In this document: piece by piece, positions 26,848 to 37,372 of the stretch
Layout: each line of letters begins with the position of its first letter
Position numbering within the stretch: position 1 is the stretch's first letter
From: Pseudomonas pharyngis
Lineage (GTDB): Bacteria > Pseudomonadota > Gammaproteobacteria > Pseudomonadales > Pseudomonadaceae
Direction: 5' to 3'
NCBI RefSeq assembly: GCF_021602345.1
Contig: NZ_BQID01000002.1
Span: 434,001-498,000, forward strand
Length of the DNA stretch: 64,000 nt
Position numbers and translations under genes: made by a program
Notes under the pieces: generated by a model
The model's database searches: none
Seen by the model: the letters and a program-made list of their open reading frames with translations, nothing else
What the model was told of the DNA's origin: nothing

Positions 26848-28482
26848 TCACACCCGGAAGCGTCCTACCAACTGAGCCAAACCATTGGAAAGCCGCGACA
26901 GATGTTGACTTGCCTGAGCGCTTTGCTCCGATGTTTTAGCCGCATCAATTGAAAGATCACGAATATCGGTAATATTACGGACGATTTCCTCAGTAACACA
27001 ACTCTGCTGCTCACAGGCAGTAGCGATTTGTGCGGCCATATTACTTATTCGTCGCACCGAGTCGCCAGTATAGGATAACGCCTCTTCGACTCCTGCTGCA
27101 CGTACTACACTGTCGCGGGCCTTCAGACTTCCAGAACGTGTCGCCTCCACCGCGTTTTGAACGCTAGCTTGAAGACGATCGATCATCTTTTGAATATCTT
27201 TGGTCGAGTCCTGGGTTCGTGCTGCCAGAGCACGTACCTCGTCTGCCACTACGGCAAAGCCACGCCCCTGATCCCCCGCACGCGCAGCTTCAATCGCCGC
27301 GTTTAGCGCTAACAAATTGGTTTGTTCGGCAATGCTCTTGATCACCTCCAGCACCGAACCAATGCTAGCGGTCTCTTGCTCCAAAGCCTGGATAGTATTG
27401 GAAGCATTCTCCACCTCTTGTGCCAACCGACGAATAGCATCGATGGTTGCACCCACGACCTCACCACCTTCGCGCGTCCGAATCTCGGCTTGATGTGCCG
27501 CCTCAGAGGCGCTTTGCGCATTACGTGCAACTTGAAACACAACCTCACTCATCTCAGCCACCGCAGTGCTTACCTGGTTGACCGCCATGTGCTCGCTACT
27601 AATCAAGTGGTCATTAGCCATCGTCATATCCGCCATGCAGCGAGCGGAGTCAGCCACCTCACCGGTAACCTGAGTGACCTCTCGAATTAGCAGTTGCAGC
27701 TTGTCGAGGAAACGGTTGAACGCTCGCCCCAGCTTACCCAGTTCATCCTGCGACAAGGCAACCAAGCGTATACGCAGGTCTCCATCACCATCGGCAATCT
27801 GCTCAATACGCTCCAACAGATTCTGCAGCGATCGTGTAACCAGCATCGGAAAGCCAATCACCAATACCAAGCAAACAATCAGACCGATGGAAATTACCAG
27901 CCCTTGTTGCCAAATATGGACTTCACCCAGCGCAATGGCCCGTCGACCTTCGAGTTTGGCTGCTTTGTCCTCTAATTTGCCGAGTTTATCTATCACCTCA
28001 CGCATTTTATAAAACTGACGTTCACTGTCTCCCGCATTAATGGAGCTGGCCATTGCTGGGTCACGGCTCGACAACTCGGCAACTTCGCGCGAGGTTTCTC
28101 GCCAAAGTGAGAAGGCTTGCTCAAACTGTGCCAGCAGTTGTTTAGATTCGCCCCCAGGGTTCATGGCCGCATACTTTTGAACTCGTTCGTAGGCCAGTTG
28201 CAAACTTTGCTCATGAGCAGCTTTTAGCGAAGGTGAAAGTTCTCCACCCGCATCATCCACGAGATTACGCTCAGCGACAAAGGCTCGATAAAGATCCTGA
28301 TCGGCGTTCAGAAGCAGGCTAACAGCGGGTAGATAACGGTTAGTTAGTTGTCTGCTGGAATCCGCTACCTGAGTTATGCTCTGCATGCCCATACCGCCTA
28401 CAATCACCAGCAATAAAGCTAGCAATATAAACGGCAAGGCGATTTTCCAACGAAACCCTAAATCAGCAAAAAAACGTATCAC
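26848..28482 (-). CDS. Methyl-accepting chemotaxis protein
   Basis: A 544-residue chemoreceptor. It has a first membrane helix near residues 10-32 ([19 protein letters not shown]), a periplasmic four-helix-bundle-like region, and a second membrane helix ([20 protein letters not shown]). A HAMP domain and the signalling hairpin tip [20 protein letters not shown]...[15 protein letters not shown] follow. The start is GTG at 28482 because AGGAG is 7 bp upstream; an ATG at 28575 would add a soluble tail before the first membrane segment. It converges with the plus operon and follows the ThDP-enzyme gene, so it probably senses the cluster's substrate or a product. Confidence 0.92.
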   Translation of the reverse strand: MIRFFADLGFRWKIALPFILLALLLVIVGGMGMQSITQVADSSRQLTNRYLPAVSLLLNADQDLYRAFVAERNLVDDAGGELSPSLKAAHEQSLQLAYERVQKYAAMNPGGESKQLLAQFEQAFSLWRETSREVAELSSRDPAMASSINAGDSERQFYKMREVIDKLGKLEDKAAKLEGRRAIALGEVHIWQQGLVISIGLIVCLVLVIGFPMLVTRSLQNLLERIEQIADGDGDLRIRLVALSQDELGKLGRAFNRFLDKLQLLIREVTQVTGEVADSARCMADMTMANDHLISSEHMAVNQVSTAVAEMSEVVFQVARNAQSASEAAHQAEIRTREGGEVVGATIDAIRRLAQEVENASNTIQALEQETASIGSVLEVIKSIAEQTNLLALNAAIEAARAGDQGRGFAVVADEVRALAARTQDSTKDIQKMIDRLQASVQNAVEATRSGSLKARDSVVRAAGVEEALSYTGDSVRRISNMAAQIATACEQQSCVTEEIVRNITDIRDLSIDAAKTSEQSAQASQHLSRLSNGLAQLVGRFRV

Positions 28483-28587
28483 GGCTCCGCTCCTGGCGCT
28501 TGATGCGTGCAACAAGCATATCGGTTCGAGAAGGTTACGAGATGTGAAGAGTCGTAGGAGACCCTTCACTACCATGACCCGCTAAGA

Positions 28588-30144
28588 TCAAATCATTGCT
28601 TCGATCAATCTCGGCCCTCGTTGCTTCATTGCAGATTCATACTGAGCAGCAAATTGCTCGCAAGTCGTCGCGCGACTCGCTTCGACTCCTAGGCCTTCAG
28701 CTATCTTCACCCAGTTCATTTCCGGATTATGCAAATCCAGCATCGATAACGCCTTGTCCCCCGCCCCGATTACCCCTACACGCTGCAGTTCAACATTAAG
28801 GATTGCATAGGAACGATTAGCGTAGATGACTACCGTTATATCGAGGTTTTCCCGTGCCATTGTCCAAAGCGCTTGTACTGTATAGGCCGCCCCGCCATCA
28901 CCATGGGGACAAATAACTTTACGGTCTGGTGCTGCGAGCGCTGCACCAACCGCCACGGGCAAGCCCTGCCCAATAGATCCACCTGTAAGTGGCAAGTGCG
29001 TATGCGGACGCGCGCGTCCGAACATCGTTAACAGCGCCATCCCGGACGTCGCAGACTCATCCGCAATGATTGCGTTCTCAGGGGTCAGCTCCGCCATTAT
29101 CTGAGCCACGCTTATCGCACTTAGAAGCCCGTTAGGCATACCAGGTAATGCTAGAGGGACTCGCTCAACTAAGTGGATCGGCGCGCCCAAAGCATCTGCT
29201 AAAGAATTCAGAGCCTCGACGCTATCCTCATGGGGATGAGCTAGATAGCTAAATAAACAGCCTTCCGGGGCACACCAACTAGGCTTTCCAGGGTAGGCAA
29301 AAAAAGAAACTGGAGGCTTGGCCCCTACAAGAATGACTTGTTCAATGTCGCTTAAAAAGTCAGTGATCTGCTCAGAAAAATAAGGGATACGCTGTACCGG
29401 GACGCGCCCTGCACCTAATTCAATGTGCGGAGCGAAAGTATCACACAACAAGCGAGCCCCCGTTTTTGCCTGAACCCGACCGGCGGCCTCCAACCCCAAG
29501 CCATATAGAGCCACACCTCGCAATAAAATCGCAGTCTTTTTACCGTTCCCTAACAAGTTGGCCACATCTTCAACAGCCTTCGCACTGACGGCCGCCGGCC
29601 CAATATCTGCCAACATATCAGACGGTCGCTCAGCATCGTTCCAAGCGGTATCTGCCGGTAAAATCAACGTTGCCACCCCCCCGGGCGCGGATCTCGCTGC
29701 TTGTACTGCTCTGGCAGCATCACTCGCAACAACTCGAGCACTCGTGGACTGATGTATCCAAGATGAAACTGGTCGAGCAAAGCCGACGATGTCGGAAGTT
29801 AATAACGCATCGTACTGAAGGTGATAAGTCGCGTGATCCCCCACCACGTTGACGATCGGCGTGTTCGCCCGCCGTGCGTTATGCAGGTTAGCGAGTCCAT
29901 TGGCAAGGCCGGGGCCCAAATGCAATAACGTTGCTGCAGGCTTACAAGCGATTCTCCCATAGCCATCTGCGGCACCGGTGGCCACGCCCTCAAACAAACA
30001 AAGGACAGCACGCATCTCTGGCACCGAGTCGAGAGCTGCCACGAAATGCATTTCCGAGGTACCCGGATTAGCAAAACATATTTCAATACCACAATTGACC
30101 AATGTTTTGACCAGTGACTGCGCACCATTGAGCGAGTTTTTCAT
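28588..30144 (-). CDS. ThDP-dependent enzyme (acetolactate synthase/benzoylformate decarboxylase-like)
   Basis: A 518-residue thiamine-diphosphate enzyme with the usual three domains. The activating Glu52 is in CLFEGVATGAADGYGR. The cofactor-binding HGDGGAAYTVQALWTMAREN (GDG 414-416) ends with Asn442. The N-terminal FANPGTSEMHF aligns with the catalytic-Ser region of benzoylformate decarboxylase, where Ser is replaced by Thr. Length is close to MdlC. It is probably a decarboxylase or carboligase acting on a 2-oxo acid in the island pathway. It is the last catabolic gene of the long minus operon. Confidence 0.87.
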   Translation of the reverse strand: MKNSLNGAQSLVKTLVNCGIEICFANPGTSEMHFVAALDSVPEMRAVLCLFEGVATGAADGYGRIACKPAATLLHLGPGLANGLANLHNARRANTPIVNVVGDHATYHLQYDALLTSDIVGFARPVSSWIHQSTSARVVASDAARAVQAARSAPGGVATLILPADTAWNDAERPSDMLADIGPAAVSAKAVEDVANLLGNGKKTAILLRGVALYGLGLEAAGRVQAKTGARLLCDTFAPHIELGAGRVPVQRIPYFSEQITDFLSDIEQVILVGAKPPVSFFAYPGKPSWCAPEGCLFSYLAHPHEDSVEALNSLADALGAPIHLVERVPLALPGMPNGLLSAISVAQIMAELTPENAIIADESATSGMALLTMFGRARPHTHLPLTGGSIGQGLPVAVGAALAAPDRKVICPHGDGGAAYTVQALWTMARENLDITVVIYANRSYAILNVELQRVGVIGAGDKALSMLDLHNPEMNWVKIAEGLGVEASRATTCEQFAAQYESAMKQRGPRLIEAMI

Positions 30145-30275
30145 AAAGCCCCTTTAACTCTTAAAACTAAAATAAAGAAAAGAAAGTTTCCTACCCTAAA
30201 TGTAAATAACTTTAGGATGAATAACCGTATTCCGTAATCTTGTAGAAGCGCTTAGTTTTGTTAGCAAGCCCCTTA

Positions 30276-30446
30276 TTAGCCCCACCAAGCATGTATCAGC
30301 CACACACCCGCCCATGCACCTAGCCCAACAGCAATGAACATCGTGCAGCAAACCCAGTCTCCAATACCTCCTTGAAAATCCTCCTTTTCTCTATCTGGCC
30401 TTGAGTCAATTGCTGTTTTAATTTTTCTTGTATTTGAATTAAACAT
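30276..30446 (-). CDS. 56-residue single-pass membrane protein
   Basis: A small protein with a charged N-terminal half (NTRKIKTAIDSRPDREKED) and one C-terminal hydrophobic segment (WVCCTMFIAVGLGAWAGVWL). A strong GGGAGGAGATCAAT lies before the ATG at 30446. It is conserved in position between the YCF48 gene and the ThDP gene. I do not recognise the family; it may be an accessory subunit of the transport set. Confidence 0.7.
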   Translation of the reverse strand: MFNSNTRKIKTAIDSRPDREKEDFQGGIGDWVCCTMFIAVGLGAWAGVWLIHAWWG

Positions 30447-30500
30447 ATTGATCTCCTCCCACATTAACTCGTACCCACTGCCGACCGATCAGTGGCACGA

Positions 30501-31508
30501 TTAGTTAGCGCCAACCAACCCTATTGGCGAGAATAAAATTGGACCTGCAGCGCTGCCGACAATCGACGTGAGAGGTAGCCTGTCAGCTCGCGTAGACATA
30601 TTGAACGTCTCGCCACCGTCATAACTACTCAGCACCAGCCCCCCGGAAGCGGCAACCCAAATACTTCCATCATCAAACTGAGTAATACCGTTTAACGACT
30701 CTTGGCCCTCCACTTTTACACGGCGCCATTGCAGCCCGTTTTTTGTGCTTAAATAGAGATGTCCGCCAATGCCCCCCGCCACAAATCCGCCTTCTCGTAG
30801 TGGAATGACATTCCACAGCGAACCATTCTGCGCAGTGGAGTGCTGTTCCCAGTGTTTGCCGTTATCCATCGAGACCAGAATTAAGCCACGCTCTCCGACT
30901 ATAACAAGCGGACCTCCTCGAACACCTGCAATACCGTTGAGGTGCATATCCATGCTCTCAGCGTCATCACCAGCTGGGTGGATTACGGACCATGTTTTTC
31001 CATAATCCTGTGTTTCGATTGCCATGCCAAATTGACCAACAGCAATTCCATGCGAAGGGTTCTCAAACCAGACACCAAGTAAGGGAATCCGTGCCGCATC
31101 ATCTCGCCGAAGCAATCTCCAATGCTCCCCTCCGTCATCGGTCGACAGGACCACCCCATCGTGCCCAACCGCCCAGCCATGCTCTGTATCCAAGAACTGG
31201 ACATCAGTCAGCGTGGATTGAACCGGCACCTCGCCAGCCTGTCGAAATGACTTGCCATCATCACTGAGCAACACCACGCCATAGTCACCCACGGCAACAA
31301 TCCTGGACGCATCGCCACCACCGGCGTGAGTGGCCGATACAATATTGGCAGACACGGCCTTAGCTGCTTGCAAGGCCGGCCGATCAGCGGGAATACGTAA
31401 CGGCTTGTCTAGGGCGCTCGCCTGAACCTGCAGAGACGAGCCTGCACAACTTAAAGCGATAAACAAAACAACCAAATGGAACTCAGTTCGAAATCGGAAA
31501 ATTTGCAT
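30501..31508 (-). CDS. YCF48-like beta-propeller protein
   Basis: A 335-residue secreted protein: signal peptide (VVLFIALSCAGSSLQVQA) and then repeated propeller blades such as GWAVGHDGVVLSTDDGGEHW, GIAVGQFGMAIETQDYGKTW and LILVSMDNGKHWEQ. These match YCF48/BNR-type repeats. Ten base pairs separate it from the RND gene upstream, so they are translated together. In other Pseudomonas and Burkholderiales clusters this type accompanies DUF1302, DUF1329 and RND proteins. It probably acts in the periplasm as part of that set. Confidence 0.87.
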   Translation of the reverse strand: MQIFRFRTEFHLVVLFIALSCAGSSLQVQASALDKPLRIPADRPALQAAKAVSANIVSATHAGGGDASRIVAVGDYGVVLLSDDGKSFRQAGEVPVQSTLTDVQFLDTEHGWAVGHDGVVLSTDDGGEHWRLLRRDDAARIPLLGVWFENPSHGIAVGQFGMAIETQDYGKTWSVIHPAGDDAESMDMHLNGIAGVRGGPLVIVGERGLILVSMDNGKHWEQHSTAQNGSLWNVIPLREGGFVAGGIGGHLYLSTKNGLQWRRVKVEGQESLNGITQFDDGSIWVAASGGLVLSSYDGGETFNMSTRADRLPLTSIVGSAAGPILFSPIGLVGAN

Positions 31509-31517
31509 AATCAGTAC

Positions 31518-33881
31518 TCAATGAGCCGCTATACCCAACGCACGGACAGGTCTACGTCTTGGAATCCACTTATCCAGCATCACAGCCACAGCAGGAAGCA
31601 GCGTCATGGCCATGACCATATTAATCATGAACATAAATGCCAGGAGCTTGCCCATGTCTGCTTGAAATTTAAGCTGAGAAAATGACCACGTCGCGACCCC
31701 AATAGACAAAGTTATTGCTGTAAAAATCGTAGCAACGCCCGTTTCCAGTAGTGCATGCTTTGCGGCCTGAGTAGTTGTCATGCCTTTGGATAGGTGTAAT
31801 TGAAGACGGTTATATATGTAGAAGGCGTAGTCGACTCCTACTCCCACAGCCAAAACCATTACCGGCAAAGTTGCAACTGTCAGACCTATATCCAGATCCT
31901 TCATGAACCAATAGCCCACCCATGTAGCAACCGTCAGAGGTACACAGCAGACCAACATGGCACGCCAATCGCGGTAGGTCAGAAAAACCAACAAAAGAAT
32001 AGTTCCATACACATATAGGAGCATCGGAGTTTCACTCTTCTCCACGACCTCGTTTATGGCCGCTTGCACACCGGCGTTTCCACTAGCTAAACGTATCTCA
32101 ACACCCGCAACTATGTTATTCGTGCGAAATGCTTTGACCCGCTCAACAACCTCCTGAATTGTCGTCGCTTTATGATCTTGAAGATAGAAATTAACGGCAA
32201 TGACGGAGCAATCACGAGCGCGAACACCTTGCAACTTTTGTAGATTATTAATGGCCCCCCCCAACGCCCGAGAGTCCCTTGGCAGGCTCAGCATCTTCGG
32301 GTTCGCTTCATTGAGCGCTGCGGAATATTCCTTACCTAGGGTTGCCGCTGACTCAACAGCAACTACACCAGGGGCTTGAAATATCGCCCATCCCATATCA
32401 TCCGCTAATTGGAGTAAGCCTTGGCTATCACAGGAGTTAGCCGGTGCGACCAATACAACTGTCAACCAGTCCAATCCAACATTGAAGCTGCTGGCAATGG
32501 AAAGCGCGTCCTGATTGAACCGCGAGTCTGCTCTCAGCTCAGGTGCTCCTCGCTCGAGGCTACCTATATGTCGTCCAAGGCTTTGCCAGTAGGCAAGGCA
32601 AAAAACAGCCACCCCAATCATAACCACCCAGCGGGCATACTGCGGTTCAGCAAGCCGAGAGAGTCCAGTCAGCCAGCCGCTACGCCGTTCTCTATGAAAC
32701 ATTGCCCTACGGGCATATTCAGCAGGGACATTAATGAAGGATGCGGCAACAGGCAAAAGCACTAAGTTAGTTAATATTTTGAACAAAACACCTATAGATG
32801 CTGTGATCGCCAACTCGTGGATCATTGGAATCGGAATCATCAACAATGTAATAAAACTGACGAGAGCCGTCACAAGAGCCAGAGTTCCAGGAATAAGCAA
32901 GCCTGTAAAGCTGGCACGCGCAGCACCCATTGCCGTATTGCCGGCTGCAAGTTCTCTAACAATAAAATTTATTTGCTGTACACCATGCGAAACGCCGATC
33001 GCAAAAACTAAGAAAGGCACTAACACTGCAAGGGGATCCAACCCATAACCGAGTAAATGCAAAGCCCCTAACTGCCAGACTAAAGAGATAAGCGAGCAAA
33101 ATAGCGGTAGTACAGTAAGCTTAATCGAATGACAATACCAAAATACTGCAAGCGCCGTAAGCACAAACGCCAAAATAAAAAATGGCGTGGAGGCACGACC
33201 TTCATCTGCAATGGCTCCTATTTGCTTTGCAAAGCCAATGATCTGTACCTCATAATCGTCATTCTCAAATTTGGTTCGAATCTCACCTTCTAACAACTTA
33301 TTGAACGCAATATAGTCTAACTTCTGGCCTGACCCCGGCTCCTGATCGAATAAATCAGCGGTGACTGCACCACTGGTCTGATCATTCGAAACCAAGGTTC
33401 CTATATGCCCTCCTCGAGTTGCACGGTCGCGGATCTGGGCGATCACCTCATCGGTAAGACCATTTGGAGCAACATCCCCCCCCGTTACCGGCTGAGCTTC
33501 AAAGCCATTCTCGGTTACTTGCGTAAAGAAAACGTTGGGCGTCCACAACGAAGTCACCGACGACCGGTTCACACCCGGTAAAGCACTGATAGCTTCAGTC
33601 ACATCAAGCAACCGCCGTAACCCATTTTCGTTCCAGATGTCACCGTGCCTGGAGTGCAAAACCACAGTTACCCGATTAGCTCCAAATAGTTGGTCCCGAA
33701 ATTCATTGAATGTTTTGATGTACTCATGATCTTGAGGCAACTGCTTCTCAAACCCTGCCTCCATTCGCAGCTCCACCGCAAAAAAACCTGCAACGAGTGT
33801 CGCCAACGCGAATAGGCTGATAACCAGTGCGCGGTGCCCAAACAGCCAAGACTCCAGAATATTAATAACTCTTATTAGCAT
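31518..33881 (-). CDS. RND-superfamily MMPL-type membrane transporter
   Basis: A 787-residue RND protein with about 12 membrane helices and two large periplasmic loops, shorter than AcrB-type permeases. The second half has VLAVGVGVDYAFYIYNRLQ, the proton-relay-like Asp-Tyr motif of MMPL/HpnN proteins. The equivalent first-half segment reads FAIGVSHGVQQINFI with no Asp. It is flanked by DUF1302 upstream and YCF48 downstream, a frequent partner set in clusters for hydrophobic compounds. The likely role is moving substrate or lipid between membranes; direction is unknown. The Shine-Dalgarno is weak. Confidence 0.88.
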   Translation of the reverse strand: MLIRVINILESWLFGHRALVISLFALATLVAGFFAVELRMEAGFEKQLPQDHEYIKTFNEFRDQLFGANRVTVVLHSRHGDIWNENGLRRLLDVTEAISALPGVNRSSVTSLWTPNVFFTQVTENGFEAQPVTGGDVAPNGLTDEVIAQIRDRATRGGHIGTLVSNDQTSGAVTADLFDQEPGSGQKLDYIAFNKLLEGEIRTKFENDDYEVQIIGFAKQIGAIADEGRASTPFFILAFVLTALAVFWYCHSIKLTVLPLFCSLISLVWQLGALHLLGYGLDPLAVLVPFLVFAIGVSHGVQQINFIVRELAAGNTAMGAARASFTGLLIPGTLALVTALVSFITLLMIPIPMIHELAITASIGVLFKILTNLVLLPVAASFINVPAEYARRAMFHRERRSGWLTGLSRLAEPQYARWVVMIGVAVFCLAYWQSLGRHIGSLERGAPELRADSRFNQDALSIASSFNVGLDWLTVVLVAPANSCDSQGLLQLADDMGWAIFQAPGVVAVESAATLGKEYSAALNEANPKMLSLPRDSRALGGAINNLQKLQGVRARDCSVIAVNFYLQDHKATTIQEVVERVKAFRTNNIVAGVEIRLASGNAGVQAAINEVVEKSETPMLLYVYGTILLLVFLTYRDWRAMLVCCVPLTVATWVGYWFMKDLDIGLTVATLPVMVLAVGVGVDYAFYIYNRLQLHLSKGMTTTQAAKHALLETGVATIFTAITLSIGVATWSFSQLKFQADMGKLLAFMFMINMVMAMTLLPAVAVMLDKWIPRRRPVRALGIAAH

Positions 33882-33965
33882 GAGGACATTACGAACTCTG
33901 TCGCACCTCTGAAAGATTATTGGGGTAATCGACCTGCCTTATCAAGCCAGGTCGAATAATACGGC

Positions 33966-35816
33966 CTAGAATGAACTACTAAGTGAAATACTAACGTAAT
34001 CACGATCCTGCATCGGATTGGTATCCCCCCCGCCGTAGAATTGCGTGTAATCCAAACGTGCTTTCAACGGAACTTCTGTTTTGAAGTCAATATTCAACGC
34101 CGCAGTCATCTGTCCTACATCTCTTGAAAATCCAGGCATTGACTGCGCTGCGATCCCCCATAGGCCCTGGTTAACCGCGAGTTCCGGTGAAACTTTAATT
34201 CGCGTGCCAAATACGTTTGCGTAGTTCAACACTAGATCGAAAGCGAGACCTCCAGAGCTTTTTGTCGGCACCTCATAACCAATACTATTAGAATATGGTA
34301 CGAGGGTGCTATTTAGAGGTGCAGACGCCAAGGGAGCCTGTAGCCGAGAACGGTCTAAATCGGGATAGTAGGCCGCCGCCATTTCAGCCAGCAGCGTACC
34401 CTCAGTCGCTCCGAGAAGACCAACTAACCCTCCCCAGCTTGACGACTGCAAAATTTCCATGCCTGACACCGTAAACTGCCACTTCTTGGTCTCTACAAAC
34501 CCATGACATATAGAGCCACTTGGAAGTCCGGCACAGTCGCCAGATAAACCGGTGTTAAACAACGTCGTTGGATCAATTGCTAAAACTTGATTCGGGCGAT
34601 AAGCCGCCTCCATCCCCCAGGAGAAATCACCTAATTTTAAATTATAGGAGGCGCCGAATACGTCGCGATTACCGACATATTCAGCAGCGTAGGCAGCCAC
34701 AGGAAATCCACCCCCGGTATTAGTAGCAACTAGACTATTAGCGTCCATCACATACGAAACCATCGGTAATTTTTCGTGGTAGCGCATGTAATAAAGACCA
34801 AACTCGTCACCCGAATCCAAGGCGTACTTCATGCTTATGCCCCACTGGTCAGAGCCCGGCTTGATATCACGACCACGACCAACAGCGAACCCTCTGGCAA
34901 GACGCTCTTCAACTGTAAGCGGGCGACCAGTGACAGCGTCTATTGTTCCGTTATCACCACCAATTGCGCCTGGCCCTATAAAGCCGGCCAGCGCATTAGT
35001 ACCAAAATATAGTGCTCGCCCCCCCGCCCCCAATAAATCTGCGGTATTGAAGAACGTACCGGAGGCAGGCAATGTTGAAGGCTTGAATCCTAGCTCATAA
35101 AACGCTTGCACCCCAAGCTTGTCAGTTAAACTGCTGCTAATACTAAACATCGGCCGCGGAATATACAGCTCCTTTAGTTGCACCCCTGCTGCAGTCGCTT
35201 TACGTATATCCAGCGGGTTCGCTTCGTTGATACCACCTTGAGTTAAAAGCGCCTCGCCCCAATTGATTACTTGATTGCCGATACGGACACTAGCTGACTG
35301 TTCTTGCCACTGAAAACCTTTATCGACGTAGGCGTCCAACAATTCTATATCTGAAACGGCATCATCATGAGCATCACCCTCAATTGATGTCCTTTCCGTA
35401 TGCGTAACGGAGTAGTCTTTGAACCACGCTGCGCGCAGAAGCACTTTCAGATCGTCTGGCGCTCGTATATAAAGATCATGCACCCCTCGAACGGTGGTAC
35501 TGAATGGGCGCCCTTTTTTATAATTCAGGTCCCCGTCATCTATATTGACTATGCCAGTCTGATCAAAAACGCCAGAAGCACGAGCCGATGAGCCGCTTGG
35601 ACACCCCCCGTTGTCATAGCCAACATAGCGGCAACTCGGATTGCCAGTTCTAATCTGAGTCGCAATAGACAAGGTACTGTCAAAACTACCCGACACCCCA
35701 TTTCCCAAATCAAATAATGCTGCATGGCCTGCCGGGGCGTACTGAAGTAAACATGCCGATGCTAACGTTGCTGCAGGCGACACGCCAAATTTTCGAAGAT
35801 TAGTACTTATTTTCAT
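33966..35816 (-). CDS. DUF1302 outer-membrane beta-barrel protein
   Basis: A 616-residue DUF1302 protein. It has a signal-like N-terminus ending near APAGHAA, followed by ALFDLGNGVSGSFDSTLSIA. The segment IGNQVINWGEALLTQGGINEANPLDIRK is the family's best-conserved part. The last residues DYVSISLSSSF end in Phe, as in outer-membrane barrels. It lies 40 bp downstream of DUF1329. DUF1302 and DUF1329 commonly co-occur and are thought to help hydrophobic substrates cross the outer membrane. Confidence 0.92.
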   Translation of the reverse strand: MKISTNLRKFGVSPAATLASACLLQYAPAGHAALFDLGNGVSGSFDSTLSIATQIRTGNPSCRYVGYDNGGCPSGSSARASGVFDQTGIVNIDDGDLNYKKGRPFSTTVRGVHDLYIRAPDDLKVLLRAAWFKDYSVTHTERTSIEGDAHDDAVSDIELLDAYVDKGFQWQEQSASVRIGNQVINWGEALLTQGGINEANPLDIRKATAAGVQLKELYIPRPMFSISSSLTDKLGVQAFYELGFKPSTLPASGTFFNTADLLGAGGRALYFGTNALAGFIGPGAIGGDNGTIDAVTGRPLTVEERLARGFAVGRGRDIKPGSDQWGISMKYALDSGDEFGLYYMRYHEKLPMVSYVMDANSLVATNTGGGFPVAAYAAEYVGNRDVFGASYNLKLGDFSWGMEAAYRPNQVLAIDPTTLFNTGLSGDCAGLPSGSICHGFVETKKWQFTVSGMEILQSSSWGGLVGLLGATEGTLLAEMAAAYYPDLDRSRLQAPLASAPLNSTLVPYSNSIGYEVPTKSSGGLAFDLVLNYANVFGTRIKVSPELAVNQGLWGIAAQSMPGFSRDVGQMTAALNIDFKTEVPLKARLDYTQFYGGGDTNPMQDRDYVSISLSSSF

Positions 35817-35855
35817 TGGAGGAAGCTCCGCTAGTAACTATAAAGTTCAGTACTA

Positions 35856-37217
35856 TCAGCGACCAATCCATCGCCGGAATGCATCAGCGGAAAAATCGCT
35901 GGCTTTCAAATCGTTCGAAAACCGAGCAGGTTTACCGGAGGCGGCAACAATACTTTGCCCGGCATACCGACCAGCTTGAACATCGTATATCGTACTGCCA
36001 GCGAGAAAACATGTACCCAATGAATACTCAGGAACCAAATACCCTTCCATAGTACGCCAGGTCTTTCCAGAACTATCATAAAGATCCTGAACGGATATAG
36101 TCCAAGTATCTTCATCGACATAAAATACTCGTTTCGGCATTGAGTGCCGTTTCCCTGCTTTGACGGTGGCCTCAACCTCCCACACCCGATGAAGTTCATA
36201 ACGCACCATACTGCGCTTTATAAACTCCCCTTGAAACACATCCGTTGCTTTTAGCGTATGGTCATAAAGCGAGAAGGTATTATAAGGAATGAGCAGTTCT
36301 CGCTTTCCGATCAGCTTAAAGTCATATCTATCCATTGCGCCGTTGAACATCCAGGCCACATCGGCAGTGATGAGGTTATCCGTATTTAAAATTGGCGCGT
36401 CGTACTGATAGTTGGGTGCGCGACGCATCCTGCGTTGAGCAGAAAAATACAAATTAGCTTCTGTAGGCTTATCTATGTAAGAGATGGACGCAACGCCATC
36501 ACCTGCGACCGACGGAGGTGCCAAAGTTTGCTCTCGCAACGCAGACTCGACATTGCCTACTTCGGTAGGACTTGTTACTGAGGTTGACGCCATCGGAAAA
36601 TACAACTGATCCAAATAGAGCTGGACCTCACCAAAATCAGTTCCTTTCGAGCCTTTAGGCGGAATGACATTGACAACGTACGTCTCAACAGATGGTCCGT
36701 TATAGCGCAGTTTATGGTTCCAAATGATTTCCGCTCCGCTTTTGGGTAAAGGAAATGGATAACCACCACCGACTGCTGCAGTTAGACGATCTTCACCATC
36801 AAGAGAAGCAAGGCTTGCATTTTTTTTTGTTTGCTCGGCAACAACGGTCGGGATACCACAACTTCGATGAGATTCAAATACAGCCATACTATAACCAGGC
36901 AGCGACTTTACTAGAGCGTATTGTCCGGGTGAAAGCCTGTCCTTGTACTGGTCAGCGCTCCCAGCATCAATAATGTAAAGTGGCTTTTCCCTCGAGTATG
37001 GATCGACGGGTTTTGCTCCCGCAGACCACCCAGTAGGAGCATGCATTACCGCTCCACCAAATGCAGGAACTCCTCCGCTACTGCTTCCGGCCACTTCAGC
37101 GCCAATTGGCGTTAGCTCACTCCCCAGTTTGGCAATATCAGCGCTATTTGGAGATGCATACACAGCGGTCGCGGCAATATATGCGAGAGCAGTCGTTATC
37201 ATTCGAATTGGTATCAT
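35856..37217 (-). CDS. DUF1329 outer-membrane/periplasmic lipid-handling protein
   Basis: A 453-residue DUF1329 protein. The ATG at 37217 gives a signal peptide (MIPIRMITTALAYIAATAVYA), and GGGGAAAC is upstream. Middle segments PNYQYDAPILNTDNLITADVAWMFNGAMDRYDFKLIGKRELLIPYN and a HRVWEVEATVKAGKRH stretch are typical of the family, whose fold resembles LolA/LolB. It is immediately upstream of DUF1302 in the long minus operon. It probably carries a hydrophobic ligand through the periplasm. Confidence 0.92.
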   Translation of the reverse strand: MIPIRMITTALAYIAATAVYASPNSADIAKLGSELTPIGAEVAGSSSGGVPAFGGAVMHAPTGWSAGAKPVDPYSREKPLYIIDAGSADQYKDRLSPGQYALVKSLPGYSMAVFESHRSCGIPTVVAEQTKKNASLASLDGEDRLTAAVGGGYPFPLPKSGAEIIWNHKLRYNGPSVETYVVNVIPPKGSKGTDFGEVQLYLDQLYFPMASTSVTSPTEVGNVESALREQTLAPPSVAGDGVASISYIDKPTEANLYFSAQRRMRRAPNYQYDAPILNTDNLITADVAWMFNGAMDRYDFKLIGKRELLIPYNTFSLYDHTLKATDVFQGEFIKRSMVRYELHRVWEVEATVKAGKRHSMPKRVFYVDEDTWTISVQDLYDSSGKTWRTMEGYLVPEYSLGTCFLAGSTIYDVQAGRYAGQSIVAASGKPARFSNDLKASDFSADAFRRWIGR

Positions 37218-37372
37218 TCTTGTTTCCCCGAAAGTTATCAACCACCATCAGCCCAAAATACTAAATTTTGGATAGCACAGCCCGATAGATAAACTTATTA
37301 TCGTTTTCCATTAAACCTTCGCACCAAGACTCAGTAAATAGTCAGTACCTGAATGCTACTGACAAACGAATA

